Shown piece after piece: positions 37,971 to 49,600 of a stretch of DNA of 64,000 nt (position 1 is the stretch's first letter; the number at the start of each line of letters is the position of its first letter). The DNA comes from Chrysemys picta bellii (lineage: Eukaryota; Chordata; Testudines; Emydidae), in contig NC_088798.1 in assembly GCF_011386835.1 (NCBI RefSeq), forward strand, positions 2,790,001 through 2,854,000. The letters run 5' to 3'. The notes beneath the pieces were generated by a model. The model was not told where the DNA came from. It worked only from the letters and a program-made list of their open reading frames with translations, and did no database searches. The position numbers and the translations under genes were made by a program.

Positions 37971-40900
37971 TCAGTGCAGGTCAATGGTCTCGTACTCCTG
38001 CTGGTCGGAGTCCTCCAGCTCGATGGCAGGCACCAGGTTGTAATAATCCACCGCCTGGCCCATGTAGAGCTTCTCTCGGTCCACCGAGTCCTTCAGCACG
38101 TCCGTCACGCTCACTGTCTCCGCTTCCGGGTCGCTGCCCGCCAGCTCCTCTGCCGCCGGTGCCCCCGCGGGGCCCGTCTCCTGGCTGAGGCTCCCTTGGT
38201 TGACCAGCACAAAGGAATCCTCCAAGGCCCCCAGCTTGATTTCCACCTCTTCGTAGAGGTCCCTGTTGCTCCCCAGCAGGGCGGTGGAGGGCTTCAGCAG
38301 GACCTGGTTCCTCAGCAGTGTGTTTTTCTCGCTCTCGGCTGGGGCAGTGGGCGGCTCACACTGGATGTAGCGGTGAGGCTCTGCCAGCCCCTTGGCACCG
38401 TTCCTCTCCACTGTGGCCAGGTGGCACTCCGGCCTGCGGCTGAGGGCGTAGCCCGTCTTTCTCTTCTGCCTGCAAAAGCACCAGGCGACCAGGGCTAAAA
38501 CGACCACCAGGGGCAAGCAGATGAACAGGGCGGTCAAGCTGTGGGCCCGGCAGAGCTCCTGCTTACGGATGTCTCGGAGGTCCATGCTGCGGTAACGCTC
38601 TGGGGTGCTGCACACCACGACAGGGCCCTGCATGTCCCCGCTGGGTGGCTCTGGGGGATACTTCTCCAGGTCACCAAGCAAGGCGCAGGTGCAATCCCAG
38701 CTATTGTTGGCGAGGCCGAGCCTGGTGAGAGAGGGCTTAAAGACACTGGCGGGAAGGGAGGCCAAGTCATTGAAGCCAAGGTGAATCTCTTGGATTTGGG
38801 TGGAAGCTCTCAGGAAGGATTTGGGCAGCTTGCGAAGCTTGTTGCTGTCCAAACGAAGGACCCTCAATCGCGGGGCGTCTTCTAGGAAACTTTCTGGAAG
38901 CTTTTCCAACTGATTGTGATCCAAGTGCAAGATCTCCAGCCTGCCGGGCGCACCGGGCGCATTGACAATGTCCACCACGCCGCAGTGCGAGAGGTATAGC
39001 TCTCTCAGGCCTGTTACTCCACCGAAGAGGCTCCAGTCCAGGGAGCCAATTTCAGCCCCGGTGAAGTTCAAACAGCATGTCTGGCGGGCCGGAGCTGCCT
39101 GAAAATCCGAGAAGGCCACGGCGGTACTGCAGTTGCAGGCTTCCTCCACAGTTCCTAGAGCAAGTTGCGTGGTGAGCAACAGCCCAGCCCAGAGGATGAA
39201 TGCCCACAGCTCGCGACCTAAAGCAAAGAGGAGAGGAAAATAGATTAGTGATTTCTTCTGAGTAAAAAAAGGTTTGTAACTAACTCACAACATTTCTTGT
39301 ACAGCAAACACCAATCGCTGAGTAAGCTGCAGTTCGATCCGTTTAATGCCGGGGTGGCCAACCTGCGGCTCCGGAGCCACCTGCGGCTCTTCAGAAGTTA
39401 ATGTGCGGCTCCTTGTCTAGGCACCGACTCCGGGGCTGGAGCTACAGGTGCCAACTTTCCAATGTGCGGGAGGTGTGGGGGTTGCTCACTGCTCAATCCC
39501 TGACCCTGCCACAGGCCCTGGCCCCACTCCACCCCTTCCTGCCCCCTCCCCTGAGCCTGCCGTGCCCTCGCTCCACCCCCCCCCCCCAAGCCTCCTGCAC
39601 GCCACAGAACAGCTGATGGGGAGGTGCGAGGAGGAAGGGGGAGGCACTGATCGGCGGGGCTGCCGGTGGATGGGAGGTGCTGGGAGAAGCTGCTGGGGGG
39701 CTGCTGACATATTACTGTGGCTCTTTGGCAATGTACGTTGGTAATTTCTGGCTCCTTCTCAGGTTCAGGTTGGCCACCCCTGCGTTTAATGGGTCAATTT
39801 AACTATTGGGGAATAGTTTCTCTCTTCAAAAACTTTCCAAACTTTATCTGTACAAGGGTCACTTCACCCAGCCCTGAAAAGTAGCCGTTTCTGGGGTGGA
39901 ACCCCACAGCGTACAGTCATTCTGCAAAGCGACTTAAGCTAGGCGGTGAAAAAGAATCCTACCCTAACTGAAATACAGGGAAACAGCCTGCAGGTACCCA
40001 GATGAGAACTTAGCAAAGGCCGGCCCTGCTGCTCTTCTGAAACCTGCCATGGGATCTTTAACAACAATGAATGTTCAGAGCCGCCGTTGTATGTGTCGTG
40101 GGAAAGATGGCACCCCCCAGCAGCAGCACACCGCCCCCTATTGGCAATGCATGTTTAGCCACTATCGCTACTTATAGGTAATTCGAGGGATTGTGCCACC
40201 TTTAGCATCTCACATTAAAACATCCTGCAGCAGGGGAGAGGAAAGGGTTGGGGTGACCCCCCCCCGTCCTTCTTTTGAGCCCTAAATATCTGTGACCCAC
40301 TAGCATCTCCCAGTTGCATCTGGCATGAAAGGAGGGAAGAGGTGAGGGGAGGGACTTTCCTTTTTCAGCCACTAACTAAATTCACCCACCCGCTCTAACC
40401 CCTTCCCGAGAATGAACCCGCCTGCCCCCCGCACGCTGCGTCCATCTAGGACTTCCCTCTGACTGAGCACGAGACCAGGGCTGATTCTGGCAGGCAGCTG
40501 ATGTCAAGCTTCTAATACAGTGTCTGAAGCAACCCAGCCCTGGCGCAAACAAACACGGGCAGGAGCCCTGCCTCTGAGCTGGCCAGATCCTGCTGCTCTG
40601 CGAAGGGTTACCTGCACCAGGTAATCAGCTCGGCGCTCAAGAGCACCCTGATTACACCTGCTCCAGAGGAGAGCAGTTCCCCAGGCAACGGCTGGGCAAT
40701 TGTCAGCTCTCGTACTGAAAAGGGGCGTGTGTTGGGCAAACCACCAAGGCGGCGTGTGGGAATCACCCGCCCTAAGGCACAGAGATTGACTGGGTACCCA
40801 CGACCCTGCAATACTTGGCCAACGAGTGATCCAGATTCCTAGGACGAGGGGTGTCGGCGGCGTCTATGCTGCACCGACAGGACCATGGACTCAAAGGGCT

Positions 40901-43900
40901 CATCCACACACACAGTAAATTGCAGAAAGATGCCAGGCTGAGTTAGTTCCTGCTGGGAGAGAAACCTTTGGTTTCAAGGAGTCCAGGGATTTCAGACTTG
41001 ATGCCCTCCACTATCCTCACCAGAGCCCCAGCTATCTGCCTGTTCCTCTTATGCCGCATAACCTCCTTCCCACGCCTATGGCCTTTCTTTCAGGTGGTTG
41101 GAGGCATCTCTCTAGGATACTTCCATACAGCACAGCCACTTCTCTGAAGGACAGCCAGCCAGGTTACTTCCCCACGCAGCCTACAGGGGGGAAATCCTGC
41201 TCCCCTTCCTTTGGTGCAGAGGGCCTTCACTACAGTGGAATCGGTGTGATCCTGCTGCACAGAGCCCGGGGCACAATATGGGGAACTGCACAGAGGGGTC
41301 TGCACCCCAAGAGTGTCCTGGATTGGGGCTCCCTGCACCCCAGCACGCAGGAGCGAGGGCGTAGGGGCAGGGATCTGGAACAGGTGAGCTTTCCTCCGGA
41401 GGTGACGTCACACTGTCTGCGTGTGCAACAACAGGACCAGAGAAATTAACAAAGCTCGTCTAACAAAAGTCCACCCAGGACTCCAGTCTGACAGGTCGGA
41501 CCCCAGTGACCCGGAGAAGAGCTCTGGGTAAGCTCGAAAGCTTCTCTCTCTTACCAGGCAGCTGGTCCCTTGAAAGATATGACCTCATCCCTCTTGAATC
41601 TCCAATATCCTGGGACCGACAACACTGCAAACAGGTCCGACCCTACCTTCTCTTCCACCCCACGGCCTGTTAGGACCGTGTATAGCTATCCCAGAATGCC
41701 CTGCTACGGACAAACTGCCAACTCAGTGGGCAGACCTTTGTACTGATGGGCCACGGCAGTGCAGCGGGGTAGGGGGTGTTGAAATCTACATGCCAGGCTT
41801 TATGCAGGACGAATCAATTCAGTGGAAATTTACTGGCAGGACAAGCTATGCAGGCTTTGCTGCAGGGTAAGAAAAAGTCAACCCCACCGGTCTCTGCCGG
41901 AGAGGGGGTTCGATCCACCCAGGAAGCGGCTGTATGCAGGGCTTGGAGTTAGATGGGCGCTGCTTGGTTCCCCTTGTCTGGAGTAATCGGCGACACCTAG
42001 TGGGTCCTCTGGTGCATTGCGACGGCTGTGGGGCGAGGGAGGCCCGTGCCCTGGCCTCGTTCCCCATTTAAGGGTCAGACGTTTACTGAGGAAGCATTCA
42101 GGGGGCTTGGGTGACTCAGGATTCCGCCTCCAGCTCCAATCCTGCCCAGATACCAGCCTGGGTACCTCCTGGAGACTGGTCAGCAGCTTGGGCAGAACAG
42201 GTTGGTGGGTGTTAGTCCAGAGTCCAGGAGCCTGAACTCCCCCCTCGGGTCAGGGTCGAGGGTGTGTGTGGAAAGCTCGTCCTGTCGCTACCCATGTCCT
42301 GGGGAGAAGCAGGGACTTCAGTTCCCTGGGCTGTCAGGCTGGGCTCCGGGGGAGCACGTGCCGAGGGAGGCGTCCAAATGCTTTACAATGCCCGAGATGC
42401 AGGAAAGGTTCAGGAGCCGAACCGCTGGAGGGCGAGGAGGGAGCTCCTTGGGAATCAAAGCCCCAGGCACCGGGACCTGTGGTGCATCCGCTCATTCCCC
42501 AGAGCCATCAGCACAGCTGGGGCCAGGGTGTCAGTCCCAGGGCTGGAGACAAAGACCAGCCACAGCTGCGGTGCTGAAGGTAACCCGAGCCCCAAGTCAC
42601 AGTCGCTGTTTCCTCTCTCCCGGCTCTCTCTCAGCCAGGAATGGCCCTCAGCAGTGGGGTTACCAGAGACCCCACTACGCCACCCCCAAATCCATGACTC
42701 CCTGGGCTGGTGGGACGGTGATTCTACCTGGCGGTCCTGGTTCCGCACTTGCCTCTCCTCCCCCACCCTGCAGTCATCTCTCACCCCTTCTTTCTCTCCT
42801 TCTGCTCCCAGCGCTTCCCTTCTCCCCTTGCCCCTCCCTCAGTTCTCATGCCCTCCCCCTTGACTCTCTGCCATGAGTCCATGACGCCTCCTTATGGCAA
42901 GGCTCAGAGGGCCTGGCAGCCCCAAGGCACAACAGGTGGAGGGAATTTTGACGGCAGGTCCACGCAGAATGTCTCTGATACACAACCCGGCCTGTGTCTT
43001 CAGGCCCTCAGCAGAGGTGCTGCCCATACAAGCTAGCGTTCAAATGAGGACCTGGGGATTTCCCCCAGGCTGCCCCTCGTGCTTAGGAGGAGCTCCCTGG
43101 AAACAGCTGCAAAACAAACTCATTCTCCCCCTTTAAGTCCCTCCCAGCTCTCCATTGCCATGATGCCTACGGACGACAGCTAATTCGCTGGTGTGCGGGG
43201 AGCCCTGCCTGTCACACGGGCCAGTGTTTCCTTTGTTCACCTGTTCCCCACCTGATGGCTCTTGGCTTACATTGTAAGCTCTCTGGGGCAGGGGCCGCCC
43301 CTTTGCTCTGCGTCTGTACAGCGCCTAGCACCATGGGGTCCCAGTCCTAGGCGCTACGGTAACGTGCATAGGAATAATACTGTATGCTGGAGACATTACA
43401 GGGCCCCGGGCTCCGTTCCCTGCCATTGTGCGGGACAGGAAACGGCAGCACTTTGGCCCGTGTTCCGGTTACCGTCAGTTGGTCTGAGCAGGGCTGGAAC
43501 AATGAACAATCTCTGCTTATCAGCCACGCCATCCCCAGCGGAACTCCTGCTCAGCCCGACACTCCCTGGGCCCTTCCTGGCCACTGCCCGTGACGTCGGC
43601 TTTACCTCCCCGCCCTGCTCTCCTTAAAGGCCCAGGCCTGGTTTTTAACCAAGAGCCTTGTACGGCTTAAACCCTGAGCAGGCCTGTTCTGGAAGCCGGG
43701 GTGACGAGGGCTCGGTCGTTCGATGTGGGAAAACGGGGCTCTGGTCCCAGCTGTGGGAAGGACTCTTGTGAGGGGGTCTCACGAGGGACCGTGTGTTGCT
43801 CAGCTAGTTAAGAGGCAGTGTGCATGGGGTGTGTGCATTTGTGTGTGCGCCTGGGGGGGTGGATGGCTCAGGGGACCAGGATGGGATGCAGAGACCTTCA

Positions 43901-46900
43901 CCTCCAACTCCAGTCCAGTCTGAGGCTGGGGGACATGGCATTTAGGCCGGGGGTCCCGGGGGTCTTTCACCACTAGGTGGCTTGTTCCAATCCAGCACAG
44001 GCCAATTGGCAATAACACCCCCTACCCCTCGCTGGTAGCCCCAGCAAAAGGCCAAGGAGAGCAACTGACGCTGTCACGGCTGGAGGGAGCCCACTTGCCG
44101 ATGCCCTGGCTGTACCTGGCCATGGATACCCCGAGACCCCCGGGCTGCCAGCGGAGCACCTTTCACCGGCAGGAAATTCACACTGAAAGCAGCCGTGGGG
44201 ATGGGCTCCAAAAGGGGACCCTGAGCTGCCTTCCTGGTGTTTTCCCCGCCCTGTCCTGCCCCTAAGAGAACCAGGCCCCATGGCCCAGCGCTGCTCTCTT
44301 CCTCTCTGGGCTGGATCTCGCAGGCTGTGACACAAATCTGTCAAAACTGAGGCTCTCCCAGGAAATGTGGGGCCCAGGGCAGCCTGTTAGCAGCTTTTCA
44401 AGGCGAGGCGCTTTCCCGGGAGGGGAGGGGAGAGCCAGCGGCAGCGCTGGAAGCCCTCTCAGCCACAAGGCATGTCCCTTTCATTGCACTGGCTTTCTGT
44501 TTGCTATAGTGACACTGTTGTGCTTTGGCGAGGCCTGTCCCCTGGCAACGGCCCAGGGCCGAGCACTGGATGTGATCACCTGAACGGGGCACTGTGCCGG
44601 CAGGACTGGTCACCCAGCTCAGCCGACAGAGCTAAGCCTGGCCCCTGGGATGCCAACTGCGCACCGGCCCTGCCTCGAAACATTTGTTTTCTGTGACTGT
44701 CCCAAACACGCGCTCTGTGCAGCTGGCACCTGGCAATGGTAGAGGCTGGTGCTGTGGCTTTCCAAGCAGTTACCGGCAACAAACTTCAGCCTTAACTCGC
44801 ATCCCCCCATCCCCAGTTCACTCAAGGGAGACTGCGTTACACGGCGGGGGAGATGTTTCTCGGCTGAGGCCTCCAAACTCGTTTCACTGGTGATACAAAG
44901 CAGACCTCCTGAAGGAAGGCTTTAGAACGCACCGGATACCGCAGGGAAATGGACGGGAGAAAGGTGCTTGTTACTGAGGGTCTGGTCAGACCATCTGGGC
45001 AGCCCTCCCCCGATCTTCTGTGACGCCGAGCGGCAGCTCAGCCTGGTTAGCAGCTTTCACCGAGGCCCCGCACCTAGTTTTAGTTCCTCTCTGAGCCCTG
45101 CTCATGAGAAGCCTGGAACTGCTATCCCCTCTCCTAGAGCCCAGGGACACCCCTGCCAATTCAACTCTCCCCCCATGCGTGGCACAGAGTGGCACACACA
45201 CCCAGCAGGGTCCTGGATGGCAGCAGCTACAAGCAGCTCGCTGACACAGCAGGAGAGAGTCCAGCAGCAACGGGGTATCCAGCCCGAGTGCAGCTGGACC
45301 CCAGCTCATGGTGATCAGCACAACTCCTGCTCTGTTCACAGTCCCTTCTGTCTCTGTAGGCCCCGTGTGGGGCTGTGTGCCACCGCTCCCCAGCACAGCC
45401 AGCCAGAGCAGGGGGAGTGGAGCCGGCTCCTGGTACCTTCCCTCCTGCCTCTGAAGCACCAACTGGAACTCCCACTCGCTCTGTGCAACTGCAGAACCGG
45501 CCCGTTCCCCTTGGCTGGTTACAGCATGCTGCGCTGCTGCTCCTCTCTCGGATCCCGGGGGGCCTGGGCGCTGAGCTGAGGAAAGCACTTCTTGCACTTA
45601 CTTTTCACTGCATCCCCTTCCCCCCCAGGCGCGCACCCATTGTTACAGAGGCTCTAGAGAAAACGTGGATCCTGGGTTCACACCAGTGTAGCTGAGAGCA
45701 GCGTTTGCCCGACTCGTGCATGGGTACACATGGAAAATCATTAAGGCGGTCACCCGGTTAGCGTCCGATTTCACAGACTCTGGGCAAGATTTTCAACAGT
45801 GACTAGGCCAGGGGTTCAGAGCCGGCCTTAGGGAAAACGGTGCCCCTGGCTCTTGGGCTCCCCTGCCCGTCACCCCCGGCCCCTGCTGGCTCCCTCATCG
45901 CCCCCAGGCTCTGCTGCCACCCCCACACATTGCCTCGAACTTCTTTCTGTGGCCTCGGAGCCCAGGCCTGCCCTATTTCTTGCCTCTTGACCACAGTGCC
46001 GTAAGGCCAGCCCAAACCTGTCGCCAGCATGACCCTGTTGCAATTCATTATTTCCTCCCGAGACCCCAGACACCATGGAGGACGCCATTTTGTAGAGCAG
46101 AATGGTCTCCTCCGTGCGCTGTGGTCTCACATGGATGGTGCGTGCGAGGTCACAAAATGGCGTCCTCCATACATGAGGGGCCGCCGCCACCCCATCTGCT
46201 GGTGGCACACTCTGGGAACTGCTGGACTCGTGATTTGGGCACCTAACTTGCAATTTCTTTGGAAGGGGCCAGTTTTTCACAGGGGCTGCTCAGCGCTTCC
46301 TGAGAAATAGGCCCCCTGAGGGGTTTCAGCTTGGGTCCCCAAAATCACTAGCCCCTTTGGAAAATCTGGGCCTCTGACAGCTCCATTCTTGCAGCCCGAA
46401 AGTCCCACATCCCTTTTCAGCCAGGATGCACTTTGCACGTCGCCAGCACCTTCCACCCAAGGGTCTCGAGGCACCTGACAAACATTCGCGAATTTAGCTT
46501 CAAATCCGCCTGTGACGTAGGAAATGAACAGACTTCCCACGTTCCTGGAGACTTGCTCCAAGTTACAAAATGAGTCAGCGGCAGAAGTGGGAGTGGGGCT
46601 TCATTTGTAATGAAAGAGGTGCCGGGGGCTCAAGCAATTTTTTGTTTTTACATTCATAACTGATGCAGCAAGTCCAGGGGCTCTGAACCGCCAGGCCCAG
46701 AGGTGCCGGGCTATGAACCCCCAGGCCCAGAGGTGCTGGGCCCTGGCACAAATTAAACCCCGCTGACGATCAGGAACGATTTTTTCCCATCTCCTCCCTA
46801 GCAGCAAACTACCCCCCGCTGGCCTGGGGCACTGAAGTCGGTATTGACGCCGGAGGAAGAGCGCCCCCTATTGAGACACCAGCCCAAACGCTGGGGCACC

Positions 46901-47261
46901 CGAGTGCCCAAGGGGGCCGTGCTGGGAAGGCAGGTGGTGCTCGGCTTGGGCAGGGGGCGCGGAGCGGACTCCCGGCCAGGGTGGCACGGGGGAGAGGGGG
47001 CTCCGCGCCGGGCTGCTGGAGGGACCCGGTGGCCCCTGCGAATGGAGCCCGGGGAACGCAGGCCCCTGCCCCGGGAGACCCAGCCAAGCCCCAGCGCACC
47101 CGCTCCCCGGCAGCCTGGCCCGAGCCAGTCCGCGCCCGCGGAGCCCCAGGCGGCGCGCAGTTCCCAGGCAGCCGGGGGAGATGGGGCTGGAGGGAGGCGG
47201 ACCCCGGTCCCGGGACAGAGCCCCCGGGCGGCCCTCACTCACCTCCCGCGGCGGGTCCCAT
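37971..47261 (-). CDS. Single-pass LRR receptor with tyrosine-rich tail
   Basis: Two coding exons: 47261-47243 (ATG plus 19 nt, ending GGA G) and 39217-37971. They are joined across an 8-kb intron with donor GTGAGT and acceptor TTTAG; the phases fit (G|GT) and give 421 aa. Residues 8-30 form a hydrophobic signal peptide (LWAFILWAGLLLTTQLALG). A Cys-rich LRR N-cap follows (C34, C36, C54, C55), then about five LRRs at 75-180 (LEILHLDHNQLEKLP, LRVLRLDSNKLRKLP) and an LRRCT cap with C182, C184, C209, C229. A transmembrane helix spans about 234-255, followed by a basic stop-transfer RQKRK. The 166-aa tail has seven tyrosines: Y263, Y290, Y328 (YEEV), Y391, Y398, Y399 (VDYYNL, ITIM-like; YxN) and Y415 (YETI). 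It is likely a cell-surface receptor coupling to SH2 proteins. LRRC25-like immune receptors have a similar layout, but orthology is not established. Confidence 0.82.
39350..39781. mobile_element. Repeat with GGGGTGGCCAACCTG inverted ends
   Basis: The left end ggggtggccaacctgcggct and the right end caggttggccacccc are inverted repeats of about 15 bp. Repeated 'gcggctc' phrases sit next to the left end and 'tctggctcc' near the right. The middle is C-rich and open in several frames by composition only. It sits in the LRR gene intron. A non-autonomous DNA transposon, possibly hAT-like, is likely. Confidence 0.75.
40000..46070. other. LRR gene intron; repeats only
   Basis: This is the bulk of the 8-kb intron. 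Recognised within it: an interspersed repeat at 41500-41650 (agctcgaaagcttctctctcttacc...cctgggaccgac) and a MIR/L2-type tail at 43225-43395. The other open frames, some over 200 codons in GC-rich DNA (42202-42876, 44968-45579), occur on both strands at once and have no family features. I found no internal exon. Confidence 0.45.
43225..43395 (+). mobile_element. MIR/L2-type 3' tail
   Basis: The phrase order cattgtaagctctctggggcagggg, ctctgcgtctgtacagcgcctagcaccatggggtcc, gcgctacggtaac, aataata is the conserved 3' tail shared by L2-mobilised CORE-SINEs in amniotes. The 5' head is not clear. Confidence 0.7.
46075..46170. repeat. Perfect 19-bp inverted repeat with 58-nt spacer
   Basis: The arm atggaggacgccattttgt (46075-46093) is exactly reverse-complemented at 46152-46170. 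Each arm contains AAAATGGCG, a YY1-like core, so two such sites face each other. It lies about 1.1 kb upstream-side within the LRR gene intron, close to its CpG island. It may be the ends of a small inverted-repeat element or a regulatory pair. Confidence 0.7.
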
Positions 47262-47420
47262 CCTCCCGCGGGGGCTCTCCGGGGAGCCGAGCGGCGGGGC
47301 CCCGTCTCAGGTGTCCATGCCGGGCTGCGCTCCGCGCTCGCTCGGGCCGGCCCTCCCGGGGTGTGGCTCCGCCTCGGCTCGGGCCGCCTGCGGAACAGAG
47401 GCAAGTAACTCCCCGCCCTC
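46840..47420 (-). promoter_or_regulatory. CpG island promoter of the LRR receptor gene
   Basis: About 580 bp of dense G+C with many CpGs surrounds the minus-strand initiator exon (ATG at 47261-47259). The ATG context, GGGAGGATGG, has a purine at -3 and G at +4. No TATA box is seen. The long frames in this block on both strands are composition artefacts. The transcription start is probably between 47265 and 47420. Confidence 0.65.
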
Positions 47421-48503
47421 CGGGATTTCCCCGTCCCGTGCCCCAGAGCTAGCCCCCTTCTCCTTCCCAGCCGCCCCTCTCCAGCCCCTTCTCCGCACTC
47501 CCCTTCTCCTCCCTAACCCTTCTCCCATCTAGCCTCCCCATATCCCCCCCTCAGTCCCCAGCACCCCCGGGATGCAGTCTTCCTCTGGTTCCCCAGCCCC
47601 TCAATATCCAGCCCCCTCCCTAATCCACAGCCCCACCACCCTCCTTTTTCAACCCCCCCATATCTTGCACCCTTTTTTCTTCCCAGCCCCCAGCATTCTC
47701 CTCTTCCAGCCCCCCCCCCCCGAATGCCTCAACTTCAGCCTCCAGCCCCCCAACTCTCCAGCCTCTCTCCCGCCAGCCCCCAGGGCCCTGCTAGGCACCT
47801 GGCTGAAGTCCCCCACCCCCTGTGGATGGTGGGAAGCAGCTGTGTGTGTTTCTGTGGGTCTGTTTCCCCTTCAGTGGAAACCCGCCTGGAGACACCAGCC
47901 CAGGCAACGCGCACAACTCCGTGACTGAGAGTGTGTGTAAAAACAGGAGCCCTGGAGAGAATCTGCCCCGGGGAGGCTAACTAACCCCCGGGGCCCCGCT
48001 GCCGTCTCTGTGTACACTGGTGTTCCTGTGCAAAGGGCCGTAACTAGGAACGATTAGGGTGGAATTGAGCAGGGGAACACTTACGCTGGGGCTTTGGGGT
48101 GTGGCAATAGCGGCCCTGTGGGAGGGCCTGGCTGGGACCCCATCACTTGGGATGGACCAACTGGATGGAGCACTTGTAATTGGGCTGTAGGGCCAGGAGG
48201 AGCTCCGAGGGGGGTTATCCATCTCTAGTTCCCTCCATTCCTGGTTCTGGGAAATGCAGGGGGGCAGGATCGGACTGGCTGCTGACCCAAGGGGTGTCCT
48301 TCTGTCTGTGGCCGTGATCCTGCAAACACCCACTTGCTTAACTTGGTGCACACGAGTATTTCTGTTGAGTTCAGTGGCACTAAGGCCTGAGTGGTATTTA
48401 GGTGCTGAGTGAAGAGAGTTAGGCCTTGTGAGGATCTGGGCCTAACTCCTGTGGGTAAAGTTAAAAGTGAATGTAAACGCTTGCCGGATCGGGGCCAAAT
48501 AGA
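47421..48503. other. Intergenic upstream of the LRR gene
   Basis: A C-rich, CpG-poor stretch with repeated cccagcccc phrases covers 47440-47790. Ordinary unique-looking sequence follows. No exon or RNA gene was recognised. Confidence 0.35.
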
Positions 48504-48692
48504 TCAAAGATTCTTCCTCCCGTTGTGTCTCTTGTGAATGTTCTTTTTCCCAGTACAAGCGAAAGCCCAGGGGCACTTGAAACCAGAGAGATAAAAGAGC
48601 CCCAGGCTGAGGAAACAAAGCAGAACAATAAGGAAAATTATTAATCCGTAATACTGAGGCTTGGCAACTAACATCTTTGAAACATCGGCCAT
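48504..48692 (-). CDS. Possible 62-aa single-pass membrane protein
   Basis: The minus-strand ATG at 48692-48690 has a good start context (AGC ATG G). The frame encodes 62 aa to a TGA at 48504. Residues 1-15 are polar (MADVSKMLVAKPQYY). Residues about 16-36 are a strong hydrophobic helix (GLIIFLIVLLCFLSLGLFYL). The C-terminus is basic with KKN, HKRH and GRKNL. This looks like a small integral membrane protein or the membrane exon of a larger one. The frame stays open upstream to 48911 but that part looks random. I cannot match it to a family, and it could equally be part of an old transposon or chance. Confidence 0.25.
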   Translation of the reverse strand: MADVSKMLVAKPQYYGLIIFLIVLLCFLSLGLFYLSGFKCPWAFACTGKKNIHKRHNGRKNL

Positions 48693-49007
48693 GCTAACGA
48701 ATAAATCCTTGCTCCAGCAAGTCATAGAATGTTGATTCCCACCATGACTCTGGGTGGAGGCAGATAAAAATGACCATACAGCTAGGTAAACTGAGGCTCG
48801 GGGTGCCCCAGCGCCCTCAACCTTAAACCATCCTTTAAACCTGTGCAAAGTTTGTGCATCAAACCAGTAGCGTTTGACACCCACTTTGCACATACGTAAG
48901 TGACTGTGCAAGACTGGAGGGAATCAGATCTCGGTTGACTAGCCGGGGAGTGAGTGTGTGATGGAGCCCGTATAATACTGGTGTGGGTCTGACTGTACTC
49001 ACAGGCC

Positions 49008-49258
49008 TTGTCTGTACTTGAAAACACTGCCGCTGTCGCTGCACCTTCAAAATCCGGCTAGTGTAGCCACAGTTATACCAGCACAAAGGAGCTTTTGTTG
49101 GCACCGCTCATCCCAGTTTGAAATCAGACGAAAGCAGGTTTTTGCCAGTATAACTGCGTCTACACGAGGGCTTTTGCCGGCCCAGCTACATCATAAAAAC
49201 GATGGGACCCCAACCAGCACCGCATGCCGGCAAAACTTTTAAGTGTAGACCTGCCCTA
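49008..49258. mobile_element. MITE-like repeat, TTGTCT...TAGAC ends
   Basis: The left end aggccttgtctgtacttgaaaa and the right end ttttaagtgtagacctgccct are diverged inverted repeats. The interior has gttataccagcacaaaggagc and gccagtataactgcgtctacac. It is the same broad type as 10807-10925 and 15121-15219. It is non-coding. Confidence 0.7.
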
Positions 49259-49468
49259 GCGTGAGATCTGTATCTGAGCATGCTCAGTGCAAGCTAAATG
49301 TTTCCAGAAGCCTGAGGAGACTTGGGGTGAGCTGAATGCTTCTACAGCTACTAATAAATGTATTCGGCCTTTTCTCCAACCCCTCTGCCTCCTGAGCTCC
49401 TAGTAAGCCTGCCAGAGATCACAGAACATGCCTGGAATAAACGGTGCCGTAAGATGTGCTGAGAGGTT

Positions 49469-49600
49469 GTTTCAGAGTAGCAACCATGTTAGTCTGTATC
49501 CGCAAAAAGAACAGGAGGACTTGTGGCACCTTAGAGACTAACACATTTATTAGAGCATAAGCTTTCGTGGGCTACAGCCCACTTCTTCGGATGGCTCATC
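49469..49600 (+). mobile_element. Copy of the 'cagagtagcagcc' repeat, left half
   Basis: tgtttcagagtagcaaccatgttagtctgtatccgcaaaaagaacagg... continues to cacttcttcggatgg. It corresponds to the left arm and centre of the near-palindrome at 33535-33773. The right arm is missing, so this copy would not fold back on itself along its full length. Confidence 0.85.

Noticed and set aside
42202..42876. 224-codon open frame in the LRR gene intron
   Set aside because: GC-rich composition leaves three overlapping frames open; no family features or splice logic.
44968..45597. Two 203-codon frames on opposite strands
   Set aside because: Mutually antisense frames of equal length in GC-rich intronic DNA are a composition effect.
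46798..47532. Several 140-200 codon frames in the CpG island
   Set aside because: All are arginine/proline/glycine-rich products of CpG-island sequence; the only supported coding part is the 19-nt minus-strand initiator segment.
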